A stretch of DNA of 64,000 nucleotides, taken from positions 161,803 through 225,802 of the forward strand of contig PNAE01000007.1 of assembly GCA_003169895.1 (NCBI GenBank), read 5' to 3'. Numbering within the stretch: position 1 is the first letter of the stretch; each line of letters begins with the position of its first letter. The translations under genes and the position numbers were made by a program. Source of the DNA: Gemmatimonadota bacterium. GTDB lineage: Bacteria; Gemmatimonadota; Gemmatimonadetes; Gemmatimonadales; GWC2-71-9. Positions 42,422 to 50,961 of the stretch are shown here, piece after piece. Under the pieces are notes generated by a model. That model ran no database searches, was not told where the DNA came from, and worked only from the letters and a program-made list of their open reading frames with translations.

Positions 42422-43083
42422 CCGTGCGCATCGCACCGAGCGTACTCAACGCCGACCTGGGGCGATTGCGGGAGCAGATCGCCGAGGCCGAGGCCGGTGG
42501 CGCGGAGTGGATACATGTCGACGTCATGGATGGCCACTTCGTACCGAACCTGTCGTACGGTGCCCCGGTGCTTCGTGCGCTGCGTCGCATCACCGACCTG
42601 CCGCTCGACGTCCATCTCATGGTCGAGCGGCCGGAGCAGTACATCGAGGAATTCGCCGCGGCCGGCGCGGCGCATTTCACTTTTCATCCCGAGGCCACCA
42701 CGCATGTGCAGCGGCACCTTGCCGCGGTGCGCGAGCGCGGCATGCGCGCCGGCCTCGCGCTCAACCCGGCGACGCCGCCGAACATCTTGCTGGAGGTGGC
42801 CGGCGACGTCGACCTTGTCCTGGTCATGACGGTGAACCCCGGCTTCGGCGGCCAGTCGTATCTCCCCGCCGCTACCGCCAAGATCGGTCGCGTGCGCGCG
42901 ATGATGACCGACTGGAACATCGAGGCGTCGCTCGAGGTTGACGGCGGCATCACGACAGCGACGATCGCCGAAGCCCACGCGGCCGGTGCCGATAGCTTCG
43001 TCGTGGGTACCGCGGTGTTCGGACAGTCCGATCCCGCCGAAGCCATCCGGGCGCTCAAGCGCGCCTGCCTGACCCGGGTCTGA
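42418..43083 (+). CDS. rpe: Ribulose-phosphate 3-epimerase
   Basis: Rpe, 221 residues, a TIM-barrel enzyme of the pentose phosphate pathway. Diagnostic parts are IAPSVLNADLGRLREQI, WIHVDVMDGHFVPNLSYG with the metal His and Asp, HLMVERPEQYI and VMTVNPGFGGQSYLP. The full set of metal ligands (His, Asp, His, Asp) is there. It overlaps the PASTA gene by four bases (ATGA) and precedes two thioredoxin-like genes. Confidence 0.95.
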   Translation: MTVRIAPSVLNADLGRLREQIAEAEAGGAEWIHVDVMDGHFVPNLSYGAPVLRALRRITDLPLDVHLMVERPEQYIEEFAAAGAAHFTFHPEATTHVQRHLAAVRERGMRAGLALNPATPPNILLEVAGDVDLVLVMTVNPGFGGQSYLPAATAKIGRVRAMMTDWNIEASLEVDGGITTATIAEAHAAGADSFVVGTAVFGQSDPAEAIRALKRACLTRV

Positions 43084-43085
43084 GC

Positions 43086-43619
43086 ATGCGCAACTCATGG
43101 AAGGCCTTCCTCGTAGCGCTGGCTGCTGTCGGCGGCGTCGCATGGTGGCTGATCCGCTCCGCACCCGCCCGCGTGGAAGTCGGCATGGTCGCACCCGACT
43201 TTACCGCGACCGATCTCGCCACCGGCAAGGTGGTCTCCTTGCGCGCCAGCTACCGCGGCACGGTGACGCTCGTGAACATCTGGGCAACCTGGTGCGACCC
43301 GTGCAAGCAGGAGATTCCCGCGATGGACTCGCTGTACCGCTCGCTCGCATCGCGGGGCTTCCGGATCGCGGCGGTCAGCATCGACAAGGGATCGCCGACG
43401 TCGGTGAAGAAGTTCGCTGCCCAGTATGGCATCTCCTTCGATGTGCTCCACGACCCGAGCGGCGCCATCCAGGAGATCTATCAGACCTCCGGCGTACCCG
43501 AGAGCTTCCTGGTGGACAAGACCGGCAATATTGTCCGCATCGCACAGATGGCCGCGCCGTGGAACTCACCCGAGAACCACCGCATCATCGAGCACCTGCT
43601 CGCCGCACCGGCGAGCTGA
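43086..43619 (+). CDS. TlpA-like membrane-anchored thioredoxin, copy 1
   Basis: A 177-residue thiol-disulfide protein tethered by an N-terminal helix (ALAAVGGVAWWLI near 11-23). The active site is C70-D-P-C73 in NIWATWCDPCKQEIPAM, and VPESFLVDKTG is the cis-proline loop. It should reduce or oxidise cysteines in periplasmic proteins, for example c-type cytochromes before heme insertion. A paralogue follows after three bases. A cytochrome c fusion lies 3 kb downstream, but no ccm gene is seen. Confidence 0.88.
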   Translation: MRNSWKAFLVALAAVGGVAWWLIRSAPARVEVGMVAPDFTATDLATGKVVSLRASYRGTVTLVNIWATWCDPCKQEIPAMDSLYRSLASRGFRIAAVSIDKGSPTSVKKFAAQYGISFDVLHDPSGAIQEIYQTSGVPESFLVDKTGNIVRIAQMAAPWNSPENHRIIEHLLAAPAS

Positions 43620-43622
43620 GCC

Positions 43623-44171
43623 ATGAGCGCCGCGTCGCGCCGGGCCTGGATCGCCGTGACGCTCGTCGCCGCCTCGCTCGGCGTGGGCGCGTGGGCGCTG
43701 GTACGCTACGCACCGCAGCCGGAAGGCGCGCAAGTGGGCCGGCGGATTCCCGACTTCAGGCTGCGGCAACTCGCAACCGGCGACACCATCGGCATACGCA
43801 CCGCGTACGCCGGGCACGTGACGCTGGTCAACATCTGGGCCACATGGTGTCATCCCTGCCTGGAGGAGATGCCTTCGCTCGAACGCCTGTATCGCGCCTA
43901 CGGCGATCGCGGCTTTCGCGTGGCAGCCGTCAACATCGATGCGACCGACCCGGCACCGGTCCTGGCGTTCGTTCGACGACTCGGTCTCTCGTTCGACATC
44001 CTGCACGACCGGAGCGGGACGATCCAGCAGGCGTACCAGACTATTGGCGTGCCAACGAGCTTTCTCATCGACAAGCACGGCCGGATCACCTACATCGCGA
44101 TGGGTGCTGAAGCATGGGACTCGCCGGTCGATCACCTGCGCATCGAACACCTGCTCCTGAGAGCGGACTGA
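43623..44171 (+). CDS. TlpA-like membrane-anchored thioredoxin, copy 2
   Basis: A 182-residue paralogue of the preceding gene with active site C76-H-P-C79 in NIWATWCHPCLEEMPSL and cis-proline loop VPTSFLIDKHG. The anchor helix spans about residues 9-29. The central dipeptide differs (DP in copy 1, HP here), which usually shifts redox potential, so the pair may act in sequence or on different partners. It ends one base before tsaD. Confidence 0.88.
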   Translation: MSAASRRAWIAVTLVAASLGVGAWALVRYAPQPEGAQVGRRIPDFRLRQLATGDTIGIRTAYAGHVTLVNIWATWCHPCLEEMPSLERLYRAYGDRGFRVAAVNIDATDPAPVLAFVRRLGLSFDILHDRSGTIQQAYQTIGVPTSFLIDKHGRITYIAMGAEAWDSPVDHLRIEHLLLRAD

Positions 44172-45218
44172 ATGCGCGTGCTTGGCGTGGAAACATCGTG
44201 CGATGAGACCTCGGCCGCGGTCGTCCGGCGCGACGGCGACAAGGTGGCGCTCGAAGGGCTCGCGATCCTGTCACAGGATGTGCACCGCATCTTCGGCGGC
44301 GTCGTGCCGGAACTCGCGTCGCGGGCGCACCTCGTCGCGATCGACCAGGTGGTGGACCACGCCCTCGCACAGGCGAACGCCGACCTTGCAGACATCGACG
44401 CGGTTGCCGTCACCCGCGGCCCCGGCTTGCTTGGCGCACTGCTGGTGGGCGTGACTTGGGCCAAGACCGTCGCCTGGCGCGAGCACCTGCCGTGCATCGG
44501 CGTGCACCACCTCGAGGGCCACCTGTTCGCCCCGACGCTGGAGTCGCACGACGTCGCGCCGCCGTTCACGGCGCTACTCGTGAGCGGTGGCCACACGTTG
44601 CTCCTCGACGTGCCCGCGTGGGGCGAGTACCGGCTGCTCGGACAGACGCGCGATGATGCGGCCGGAGAAGCCTTCGACAAGGTGGGCTCGCTGCTGGGCC
44701 TGGACTATCCGGCTGGCGCCGCGGTCGAACGGCTTGCGGCGGGTGGCGATCCCACCAGATTCGTCTTTCCACGGCCACTATTGAAGGCCGCTCCAGGGCC
44801 TGCAGATCGGTATGCATTCTCTTTCAGCGGCCTCAAGACCGCCGTGTTACGCGCGGTGCAGCAGAGCAATGACCTGAGCCGTGACCGTACCGACATCGCG
44901 CGCGGCTTTCAGGATGCCGTGATCGACGTCCTGGTGGCCAAGACCGGCGCGGCGGCCGATGCCTACGGGCGCGATCTCGTGCTCGTTGGCGGCGGTGTGG
45001 CGTGCAACCGCGCCCTGGCTGACGCCATGCGGCATGCGCTGGCACCGCACACTCGCGTGGCGGTCGCCTCGCCCCGACTCAATACCGACAACGCCGCCAT
45101 GATCGCGGCAGCTGGGAGCTGGCGTCTGATGCGCGGTGAACATCACGGACCCGATCTCGACGCGCGCGATGCGCTCCCACTGCCCGGCCTGCCGGTGGCG
45201 GGCGGGGTCGCCGCATGA
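44172..45218 (+). CDS. tsaD: tRNA N6-adenosine threonylcarbamoyltransferase TsaD
   Basis: TsaD, 348 residues, transfers threonylcarbamoyl to A37 of ANN-decoding tRNAs. The ASKHA-fold start MRVLGVETSCDETSAAVVR, the metal-binding HHLEGH motif, LLVSGGHTLLL and the GGGVACNRAL block near the C-terminus are all present. It starts at an ATG right after the second thioredoxin stop and overlaps lgt (ATGA). Confidence 0.96.
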   Translation: MRVLGVETSCDETSAAVVRRDGDKVALEGLAILSQDVHRIFGGVVPELASRAHLVAIDQVVDHALAQANADLADIDAVAVTRGPGLLGALLVGVTWAKTVAWREHLPCIGVHHLEGHLFAPTLESHDVAPPFTALLVSGGHTLLLDVPAWGEYRLLGQTRDDAAGEAFDKVGSLLGLDYPAGAAVERLAAGGDPTRFVFPRPLLKAAPGPADRYAFSFSGLKTAVLRAVQQSNDLSRDRTDIARGFQDAVIDVLVAKTGAAADAYGRDLVLVGGGVACNRALADAMRHALAPHTRVAVASPRLNTDNAAMIAAAGSWRLMRGEHHGPDLDARDALPLPGLPVAGGVAA

Positions 45219-46075
45219 TCACCGCCTATCCGTTCGGCTTCTATGTCGGCCCGCTGCACGTCACCGGCTTCGGCATCATGATGATGCTGGCGTTCCTGGT
45301 GGGGGGCTGGCTGATCGACCGCGAGTGCCGCCGCAACGGGTTTGCATCCGACTATGCCGGCGACATCATCGTCGGCGCGGTGATCGGCGGCATCGTCGGC
45401 GCAAAGGTCTGGTTCGCAGCCCTGCACGGACTCGACACGCTCCTCGACCGCGGCGGTCTCGTGTTCTATGGCGGCCTGGCCGGTGGTACCCTCGGCGTGG
45501 TGCTGAACGGCTGGCGCCGCCGCGTCCCGATGCGGTGGACGGCGCACCTGGTGGCACCGGCGCTCACTGCGGCGTACGCCGTCGGTCGTGTCGGCTGTTA
45601 TGTGGTCGGCGATGACTACGGCGTCCCCACCACGCTGCCATGGGGAGTCCGCTTTCCGCAGGGCATGCCACCGACGACTGCGCAGAACCTGCGAGAGTTC
45701 CACGTAGCTGTCCCGGCGAGCGCGGCGCCCGACACGATCTTCGCAGTCCATCCAACGCAGCTTTACGAGATCGCGGCGATGCTGGTGGTGTTCGCGATCA
45801 TCTGGCGGTGGCGAACGCTGCCGCGCGGCACCGGCTGGCTGTTCGGCGCGTACATGGTGCTCGCTGGGCTGGAACGGTTCGCTGTCGAGTTTCTGCGGGC
45901 CAAGGACGACCGCATCCCGGGGGGCCTCAGCATCGCCCAGGTGGCGTCAATGGTGATGGTCATCGTCGGCATCGCCGTGATGAAGGCGCTGTCTCTCAGG
46001 CCAAGAGTGGCCCCCGGAGAATGGCTGGTCGCCGGTGCTCGCGGCCGGCCGCTGGCGGTTTCCGGCCCTACTTGA
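45215..46075 (+). CDS. lgt: Prolipoprotein diacylglyceryl transferase
   Basis: Lgt, 286 residues, moves diacylglyceryl from phosphatidylglycerol to the lipobox cysteine of prolipoproteins, including those predicted in this window. Signature parts are LVFYGGLAGGTLGVVL, YAVGRVGCYVVGDDYG with the essential Arg/Gly region and VHPTQLYEIAAML. It has about seven membrane helices. It ends the long + strand operon; the promoter-like hexamer TTGACA overlaps its stop. Confidence 0.95.
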   Translation: MITAYPFGFYVGPLHVTGFGIMMMLAFLVGGWLIDRECRRNGFASDYAGDIIVGAVIGGIVGAKVWFAALHGLDTLLDRGGLVFYGGLAGGTLGVVLNGWRRRVPMRWTAHLVAPALTAAYAVGRVGCYVVGDDYGVPTTLPWGVRFPQGMPPTTAQNLREFHVAVPASAAPDTIFAVHPTQLYEIAAMLVVFAIIWRWRTLPRGTGWLFGAYMVLAGLERFAVEFLRAKDDRIPGGLSIAQVASMVMVIVGIAVMKALSLRPRVAPGEWLVAGARGRPLAVSGPT

Positions 46076-46100
46076 CAGGCCCGGCGGCGACCCGTAGCAT
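46072..46100 (+). promoter_or_regulatory. Sigma-70-like promoter
   Basis: TTGACA (46072-46077), a 17-base spacer and TAGCAT (46095-46100) match the -35 consensus fully and the -10 consensus at four of six. No coding gene follows on the plus strand. Transcription from here would run 110-150 bases to the terminator at 46215-46249. Confidence 0.5.
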
Positions 46101-46106
46101 TATTTG

Positions 46107-46252
46107 AACTGGCGCCCCGATGCGGTGCCGACGGAAAAGTCCCAGGACGAAGAAGGGTGGAGCGAACACATCCGTTCGTCTCCGTATACTCAGGGGGCGT
46201 TCTGGGACCTCCCAAACGAAGCGGCCCGCCAATGGCGGGCCGCTTCGTTATT
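46107..46252 (+). ncRNA. Candidate small structured RNA
   Basis: The segment after the promoter-like sequence and up to the terminator has no open frame of note but can fold. GTCCCAG (46139-46145) pairs with CTGGGAC (46202-46208). Next to it GACGAA (46146-46151) pairs with TTCGTC (46175-46180), coaxially. The 16-bp terminator follows directly. Length, lack of coding and flanking signals suggest a transcript of about 145 bases. It does not match the cores of 4.5S RNA, RNase P or tmRNA as I remember them. It could also simply be a trailer of the lgt transcript. Confidence 0.35.
46215..46249. terminator. Perfect 16-bp bidirectional terminator
   Basis: AACGAAGCGGCCCGCC and GGCGGGCCGCTTCGTT pair perfectly around a 3-base loop (AAT). 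It lies between the + strand lgt run and the convergent iron permease gene, so it should end both transcripts. Confidence 0.85.
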
Positions 46253-46273
46253 CCGTATTCCGTCGGCCCCCAT

Positions 46274-48376
46274 TCACCGCTTGACGATGTCCTCGACGCT
46301 GACATCGACCACCGTCTGCCGCAGCCGCTCCACTTCCGACTTGAGGGCGCCCAGATCCGCTTCCATTCGCTCCAGCGAACGTAGCATGGCCTCCTCGGGC
46401 TCCGGAATCGAACCGCGCGGGTTGGCCGCGAGCTCCCCGTCCCCGGTCATCGCGCCCGCCACGGTGACGGCGCGCAAGGCATCCCGGCGCCGTTGCACGC
46501 CAAAGATCCAGATCAGGGCCGCGCCCGCCAGCACTGCCATGACGCCTTGCCCCAGCATCGATTCAGCGGTGGGGTAGATCCCGAGCGTTGAAAACCTCGG
46601 CCAACCGAGCAGGATCGTGGTCGGAACGAGGCCGCCTTCCTGCAGCTCAGCGATGCCCTTCCCCGCGAACACGAAGGCCATGTAATAGAGGAACGCGCTG
46701 GTGATCCCGAAGAACGGCCTGAGCGGCAGGCGCACGCCCCACCGGTTGATGGCCACGTAAATCAATGTCAGCGCTACGCCGCCAACCACGAGGCCGGCCG
46801 TCACCGGAATGAAGGTGTCGCCGAGCGTCCCGCCTTCGACGAACAGCGCCTTGTAGAACAGCACCGTCTCAAAGCCTTCGCGATAGACGGCGAGGAATGC
46901 CGCGGACGCCAGTGCAAACGCCGAACCGCCGGTGACGGCGACCGCGAGTCGTTGCTTCACGAACGCGGTCCACTTGGCCACTTCCATCTTGGAGAGCAGC
47001 CAGTAACTCACGTAGAACAACACGCCGACGGCGACGATCATCGTGGCGCCTTCGAGCGCCTCGCGGTGCGCCGGTGAGAGCACGAACACCGTCTCCAGCA
47101 GCACCGCCGTGAGCAGCGACATCGCCACCGCGGCACCGACACCGATGTGAATATCGCGCTTGCGATGGGCCGCACCGGCCTTCATCAGGAAGGCAATCAG
47201 CGCGCCGATGATGAGGATCGCTTCGAGGCCTTCACGCAGGATGATCACCAGCGATTGCACGAACAGGTTGAGCGGGGACATCCGGTCGCTCACGACGCGT
47301 TCGGCCTGTTCCAGCGACGCGGCGAGGTCGCGCTCGACGCCGTCCAATTCCGCCCGGGCTGCGCCACCCGCCGCCCTCGCCCGCAGCGTCGCAAACTCGG
47401 CCTCGAGCCTGGTGGCGAGATCCGAGTTCTTGGCGCGCACCACGGTCTCGATCTGCTCGAAGGTGAGGTACGCATCGAACGCGGTGTTCGCCGCCTGCTC
47501 GTGCTGGCCGCGGTGGGCAAGATCGATGGCCTGCTTGACCTTGTCGCGGACCGCGGTGAAAACGGCCGCGCTGGCGGGACGCTCGTCCTGCGGCGGCTGG
47601 AACGCGCGCACGGCTGCCAACCGCGCCGAGGTCGCCTGCGGACCCAGCGCGGCGAGGACTGCCGAGTCCGTCAGCGTCGCGACAGTCGGGAACGAACGCA
47701 ACGCCACCGGCACGTCGCCAGCAGGCGCAACTTGTCGCAAGGTCGACGTATAGAGCGCCACTGCCCACCGATCGGCAGTCGGCAATCGCGTCTCGAACGC
47801 TGGCATTGCCGTTCCCGCGACGCCGATGGTGACGCGCTGGTAGAACTCCAGCGGCGTGACGCCGACCAGCTTGCTTGCAACGGTCAGGTCGGCCGGCGGC
47901 GGGTTGAGCGCGCGCGCCGCCACGCCGTCGCCATGCCCCAGTGCGCCATGGCAGCCGCTGCAGTCGCGCTGAAAGACCTCGGCGCCGCGCCGCACGGACG
48001 GCGTGCGATCGGGGATTTCGTCGAGCACAGCGCCGAGCGCCGCGGCCAGATGGTCAGCAGCATGACGAGCGCCCGCGGCCACTGAATCCGGTGGAGCAAC
48101 TCGGCTGAGCAGCTCAAGCACACGATCGATGTCCGCGATCGCGCCGGCGGCCAGTCGCGGCGACAACACGCCGGCGGTCCGACGTGCGTCGGCGAGGAAC
48201 AAACGCGCTTCGTCGACTTCGGCCGGGGCGACGATCTTCCCGCCCGATACTCCGTTGCGGTATTCCTGCGCAGCCAGCGCAACGCTCGCCGCAATGCGAC
48301 GGCCGGCGGCAACCGAATCGGCCCCTGGCCCGGGAGCCAGAAACAAACCGACGAACGTTACGTAGATGAGATTCAT
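46274..48376 (-). CDS. Cytochrome c-FTR1 iron permease fusion
   Basis: A 700-residue protein. The N-terminal 330 residues are periplasmic and include one c-type heme site, C139-S-G-C142-H143, with a later Met in GVAGTAMPAFETRL as probable sixth ligand. A helical segment follows, then a seven-helix FTR1 permease with the two iron-binding motifs REGLEA and REGFET. The tail forms a helix, EEAMLRSLERMEADLGALKSEVERLRQTV, likely a coiled coil. In FTR1 systems iron is oxidised during import; the built-in cytochrome may take that electron. The signal starts MNLIYVTFVGLFLAPGPGAD. The ATG at 48374-48376 lies in a TGAGA-n5-TCTCA dyad. Confidence 0.88.
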   Translation of the reverse strand: MNLIYVTFVGLFLAPGPGADSVAAGRRIAASVALAAQEYRNGVSGGKIVAPAEVDEARLFLADARRTAGVLSPRLAAGAIADIDRVLELLSRVAPPDSVAAGARHAADHLAAALGAVLDEIPDRTPSVRRGAEVFQRDCSGCHGALGHGDGVAARALNPPPADLTVASKLVGVTPLEFYQRVTIGVAGTAMPAFETRLPTADRWAVALYTSTLRQVAPAGDVPVALRSFPTVATLTDSAVLAALGPQATSARLAAVRAFQPPQDERPASAAVFTAVRDKVKQAIDLAHRGQHEQAANTAFDAYLTFEQIETVVRAKNSDLATRLEAEFATLRARAAGGAARAELDGVERDLAASLEQAERVVSDRMSPLNLFVQSLVIILREGLEAILIIGALIAFLMKAGAAHRKRDIHIGVGAAVAMSLLTAVLLETVFVLSPAHREALEGATMIVAVGVLFYVSYWLLSKMEVAKWTAFVKQRLAVAVTGGSAFALASAAFLAVYREGFETVLFYKALFVEGGTLGDTFIPVTAGLVVGGVALTLIYVAINRWGVRLPLRPFFGITSAFLYYMAFVFAGKGIAELQEGGLVPTTILLGWPRFSTLGIYPTAESMLGQGVMAVLAGAALIWIFGVQRRRDALRAVTVAGAMTGDGELAANPRGSIPEPEEAMLRSLERMEADLGALKSEVERLRQTVVDVSVEDIVKR

Positions 48377-48381
48377 TCTCA
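48367..48381. promoter_or_regulatory. Dyad over the FTR1 start codon
   Basis: TGAGATTCATTCTCA contains TGAGA and TCTCA as a perfect 5-bp inverted repeat around the start codon of the iron permease. It is shorter and less AT-rich than a classical Fur box, but an iron-responsive repressor site would make sense here. Confidence 0.25.
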
Positions 48382-48507
48382 AATGCTTTCGTACATATGA
48401 CAGAAGCTAGGACTACCGCGCGTTGATCGCCAGTAGCGGCAGGCGCTTCCTGGTCGCCGCCGTCGATCGCAGTTGCCGGACCATGCCCTGTATCGAGCTC
48501 GGAGCGG

Positions 48508-48888
48508 CTAGCTCTCGAGAATGGCCACCGCCGCCGCCACGTCGCGACTGTGGCTGAGGGAGAGGTGAATCGTCACGCGATGGGGGGTGAGCAACTCCAG
48601 GGCGCGCCCGCTGAGCTCAACCTCCGGCCGGCCGTCGGGGAGCCGCCGCACACCGATCTCGCGCCAGCCGACGGCACGCGCGCCTGGCAGCGCCTGGAGT
48701 GCCTTGTAGACCGCTTCCTTGGCAGCGAGGCGGGCAGCGAAGGCAGGACCCGGATCGCCGAGGGACTGGACGTACTTGCGCTCGTCAACGGTCAGCGTGC
48801 GCTCGAGAATACGATCGCCATGGCGCGCGAGGAGTGCACGCGCCCGCGGCATCTCGACCACGTCGAGGCCGATCGCGACTATGGCCAC
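48508..48888 (-). CDS. acpS: Holo-[acyl-carrier-protein] synthase
   Basis: AcpS, about 126 residues, attaches 4'-phosphopantetheine to acyl carrier protein. The start VAIVAIGLDVVEMPRARALL has the IGLDVVE motif with the catalytic Asp, and LAAKEAVYKALQ has the KEA motif with the magnesium-binding Glu. LSLSHSRDVAAAVAI is the C-terminal strand pair. A GTG at 48886-48888 was chosen because it aligns with the family start; it overlaps the upstream gene by ten bases. No ACP or fatty-acid gene is near. Confidence 0.9.
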   Translation of the reverse strand: MAIVAIGLDVVEMPRARALLARHGDRILERTLTVDERKYVQSLGDPGPAFAARLAAKEAVYKALQALPGARAVGWREIGVRRLPDGRPEVELSGRALELLTPHRVTIHLSLSHSRDVAAAVAILES

Positions 48889-49487
48889 AACCGCCACCAC
48901 AAGTCGTTGATCGACCGGAACCAGTACGGCGCCGGCAGCGTCCCGCTCAGCCACGCCGCGATGAGCCCGGCGGCGAGCAGGAGGACAGCCGACATGGCCC
49001 ACAACGGCGTGGTGGGCCGGCGCCAGTTCGCCACCTGCGCGGCGGCTCCTCCCCAGCGCGAGTTCTCGGCGGTCGCCACGCGCGTCGCGCCCTCCCAGGA
49101 CGTTTCCAGGGCCGCGGCGCGGGCGCGGCGCGTCGACGGATCGTCGGCCAGGCCTTCGAATCGTTCCAGCGGCATCCCCTCCGCAAGCAAGCGATGTAGA
49201 AGAGTGTCGGCCGCTTCGGCATCGGGCAGCAGCGTCCGCAGCCGCCACATCGGGTAGCGCGAGTACGCAGCCGCCGCGAGCATCGCGGCCTCGGCCTCAG
49301 CCAGCAGGCGCATCCGCAGCGACCGCATCGCGCCGCCGAACGCTGCTTCCCACGCCTCCTGCTCCATGCGTCCCGCCGCCTTCGCCGCAATGATCGCGTC
49401 GAGCAACGCGACCCGGACATCATCATACGGCACCGCGTGCGGTGGAGCGGCGAGACGCCCCAGGTCTGCCGCCAATGGCGAGGTCAT
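48879..49487 (-). CDS. Hypothetical protein with C-terminal membrane helix
   Basis: A 202-residue protein I do not recognise. The first 150 residues are helical and alanine-rich (for example LAEAEAAMLAAAAYSRYPMW) and no catalytic motif stands out. One membrane helix, PLWAMSAVLLLAAGLIAAWL, lies near the C-terminus, with WW-rich residues after it, so it is probably tail-anchored with its bulk in the cytoplasm. It overlaps acpS and the HAD phosphatase gene (ATGA). Nothing in the sequence tells its function. Confidence 0.65.
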   Translation of the reverse strand: MTSPLAADLGRLAAPPHAVPYDDVRVALLDAIIAAKAAGRMEQEAWEAAFGGAMRSLRMRLLAEAEAAMLAAAAYSRYPMWRLRTLLPDAEAADTLLHRLLAEGMPLERFEGLADDPSTRRARAAALETSWEGATRVATAENSRWGGAAAQVANWRRPTTPLWAMSAVLLLAAGLIAAWLSGTLPAPYWFRSINDLWWRLWP

Positions 49488-50179
49488 GTGAGGATCGCTT
49501 CCAGCACCGCCGTCGTGTCGGCGAGGGTGGCGAACGTGGCATGGGCGCCGGTCGATACGAGTTCCGCCACCGAATAGGATCCGGTTGCCACCGCGACCGC
49601 GCGGGCCGCGATGCCCGCTCCGCACGCAACGTCCGCCGGAGTATCGCCGATGATCACCACTTCGTCACCGTGCGGTGCCCGCCCGAACAACGGTGCCGCC
49701 CGTGTCGCGGCGATTAGTGGCAGGTCGGGACGGTGGGCGCTGTCGGAGCCGAACGCCCCGACCACGAAGCGGCCGAAGTCGATCCGTGCGGCGCCGAGCT
49801 TGAGCCGGGCGCCAGGAACGATGTTGCCAGTCAACAAGCCGGTGACGACATCGGGGCGCTCGGCCAGCGCGTCAAGCAACTCGGGAACCCCGGGACAGGG
49901 ATGCACCAGATGGCCACGATCGGCGATCTCGAGCTCGAGCGCCGCGACATACCGATCGAGCAGGCGGGCGATCACCTCCGGAGTATTGCGTTCCGGGCGG
50001 CCGGCAGCCGAGTGCAGCTCCGCGATGATCTGCGGATCGGTCTTGCCATCCAGCCGCACGCTGTCGAAAGACGACAGGTCGCCGTATTCGTCCTCGAATG
50101 CGACCCGGAGTGCACGCCGTCCGGCATGCGCGCTCACCAGCAGCGTACCGTCGATGTCGAACAGGACCAATCGCCGCAT
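49484..50179 (-). CDS. HAD-superfamily phosphatase
   Basis: A 231-residue HAD hydrolase. Motif I is LFDIDGTLL with both catalytic Asp; motif II lies in GLLTGNIVPGAR; motif IV is IGDTPADVACGAGIAA. The helical cap after motif I resembles phosphoglycolate phosphatase/beta-phosphoglucomutase enzymes, so a small phosphosugar or phosphoglycolate is the likely substrate. ATG at 50177-50179 overlaps the stop of the NlpC/P60 gene (TGATG). Confidence 0.88.
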   Translation of the reverse strand: MRRLVLFDIDGTLLVSAHAGRRALRVAFEDEYGDLSSFDSVRLDGKTDPQIIAELHSAAGRPERNTPEVIARLLDRYVAALELEIADRGHLVHPCPGVPELLDALAERPDVVTGLLTGNIVPGARLKLGAARIDFGRFVVGAFGSDSAHRPDLPLIAATRAAPLFGRAPHGDEVVIIGDTPADVACGAGIAARAVAVATGSYSVAELVSTGAHATFATLADTTAVLEAILT

Positions 50180-50961
50180 CAATCGAAGCGGCGGACCGCA
50201 ACCAGCCGGGCGAGCAGCGCGTGCGCGCGCGATCCGGGCGCGAGCTCCTCGCGGACAACGCCGCCGGTGTCGACAGTGCTATGCACGATCACGTCGGCGG
50301 CGGCGAGCAGGCCCACGTGACTGATGCGTTCGCTGTCGCGCGCCCGGAAAAACAGCAGGTCGCCGGGGGCGCGACGGCCGAACTCAATGACCTCGCCCTG
50401 GCCGGCCTGCTGCTCGGAGTCGCGCGGCAACGTGACGCCGCGAGCGACGAACGTGTTCTGCGTCAATCCCGAACAATCGATGCCGGCGCCGGTGACCCCA
50501 CCCCACAGATACGGCGTGCCGGCGAATTCGCGCCAGGCCCAATCGGCGGGTGCCTCCCGGCGGGCTGCCGCGATCAGATCAGCATGCGAGCAGACGGCGC
50601 CGGCGAGAATGTCGGCTCTTTCGCCGGTGGGTAGCTGCACGCGGCCGTCGGCCTCGAGCATCAATCGCGCCCGGTGTGGCGCGCGGATCGCGATGCCGAC
50701 ACGGTTCCTCAGCACCGCGCCCTTCGACCATGCCGCGCTCGCCAGCCAGGTCTCCACTTCCCCGAGCGGCAGCGGCACCACGTATCCCTCGGCGAGCCAG
50801 CCTTCGTTGTTGTCGAGCAGCGTGCGAACGTGCAGCATGTCGTAGTGCGAGTCGAGCACCTCGGCGCCCTCGCCGAGCACCAGCTGCGACAGCTGTTCGC
50901 TGCGCAACGACGGCGTGGCGAGCAGTGGCGCAACCGTGGCCGTGACCAGCAGCCCGTTCAT
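50179..50961 (-). CDS. NlpC/P60 peptidoglycan hydrolase
   Basis: A 260-residue protein with an SH3-like N-terminal part (PLLATPSLRSEQLSQLVLGEGAEV) and a C-terminal NlpC/P60 domain. The catalytic Cys is in GAGIDCSGLTQNTF, His in ERISHVGLLAAAD and the third residue in VIVHSTVDTGGVV. That is the Cys-His-His triad of gamma-D-glutamyl-diamino acid endopeptidases. No signal peptide is evident, so it may work inside the cell on recycled muropeptides, as YkfC-like enzymes do, or be exported in another way. It overlaps the small four-CxxC gene (ATGA). Confidence 0.88.
   Translation of the reverse strand: MNGLLVTATVAPLLATPSLRSEQLSQLVLGEGAEVLDSHYDMLHVRTLLDNNEGWLAEGYVVPLPLGEVETWLASAAWSKGAVLRNRVGIAIRAPHRARLMLEADGRVQLPTGERADILAGAVCSHADLIAAARREAPADWAWREFAGTPYLWGGVTGAGIDCSGLTQNTFVARGVTLPRDSEQQAGQGEVIEFGRRAPGDLLFFRARDSERISHVGLLAAADVIVHSTVDTGGVVREELAPGSRAHALLARLVAVRRFD

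Noticed and set aside
46107..46252. tRNA, 4.5S RNA or tmRNA
   Set aside because: No cloverleaf, no GGAA-type SRP loop and no tag frame were seen; only a generic structured transcript can be proposed.
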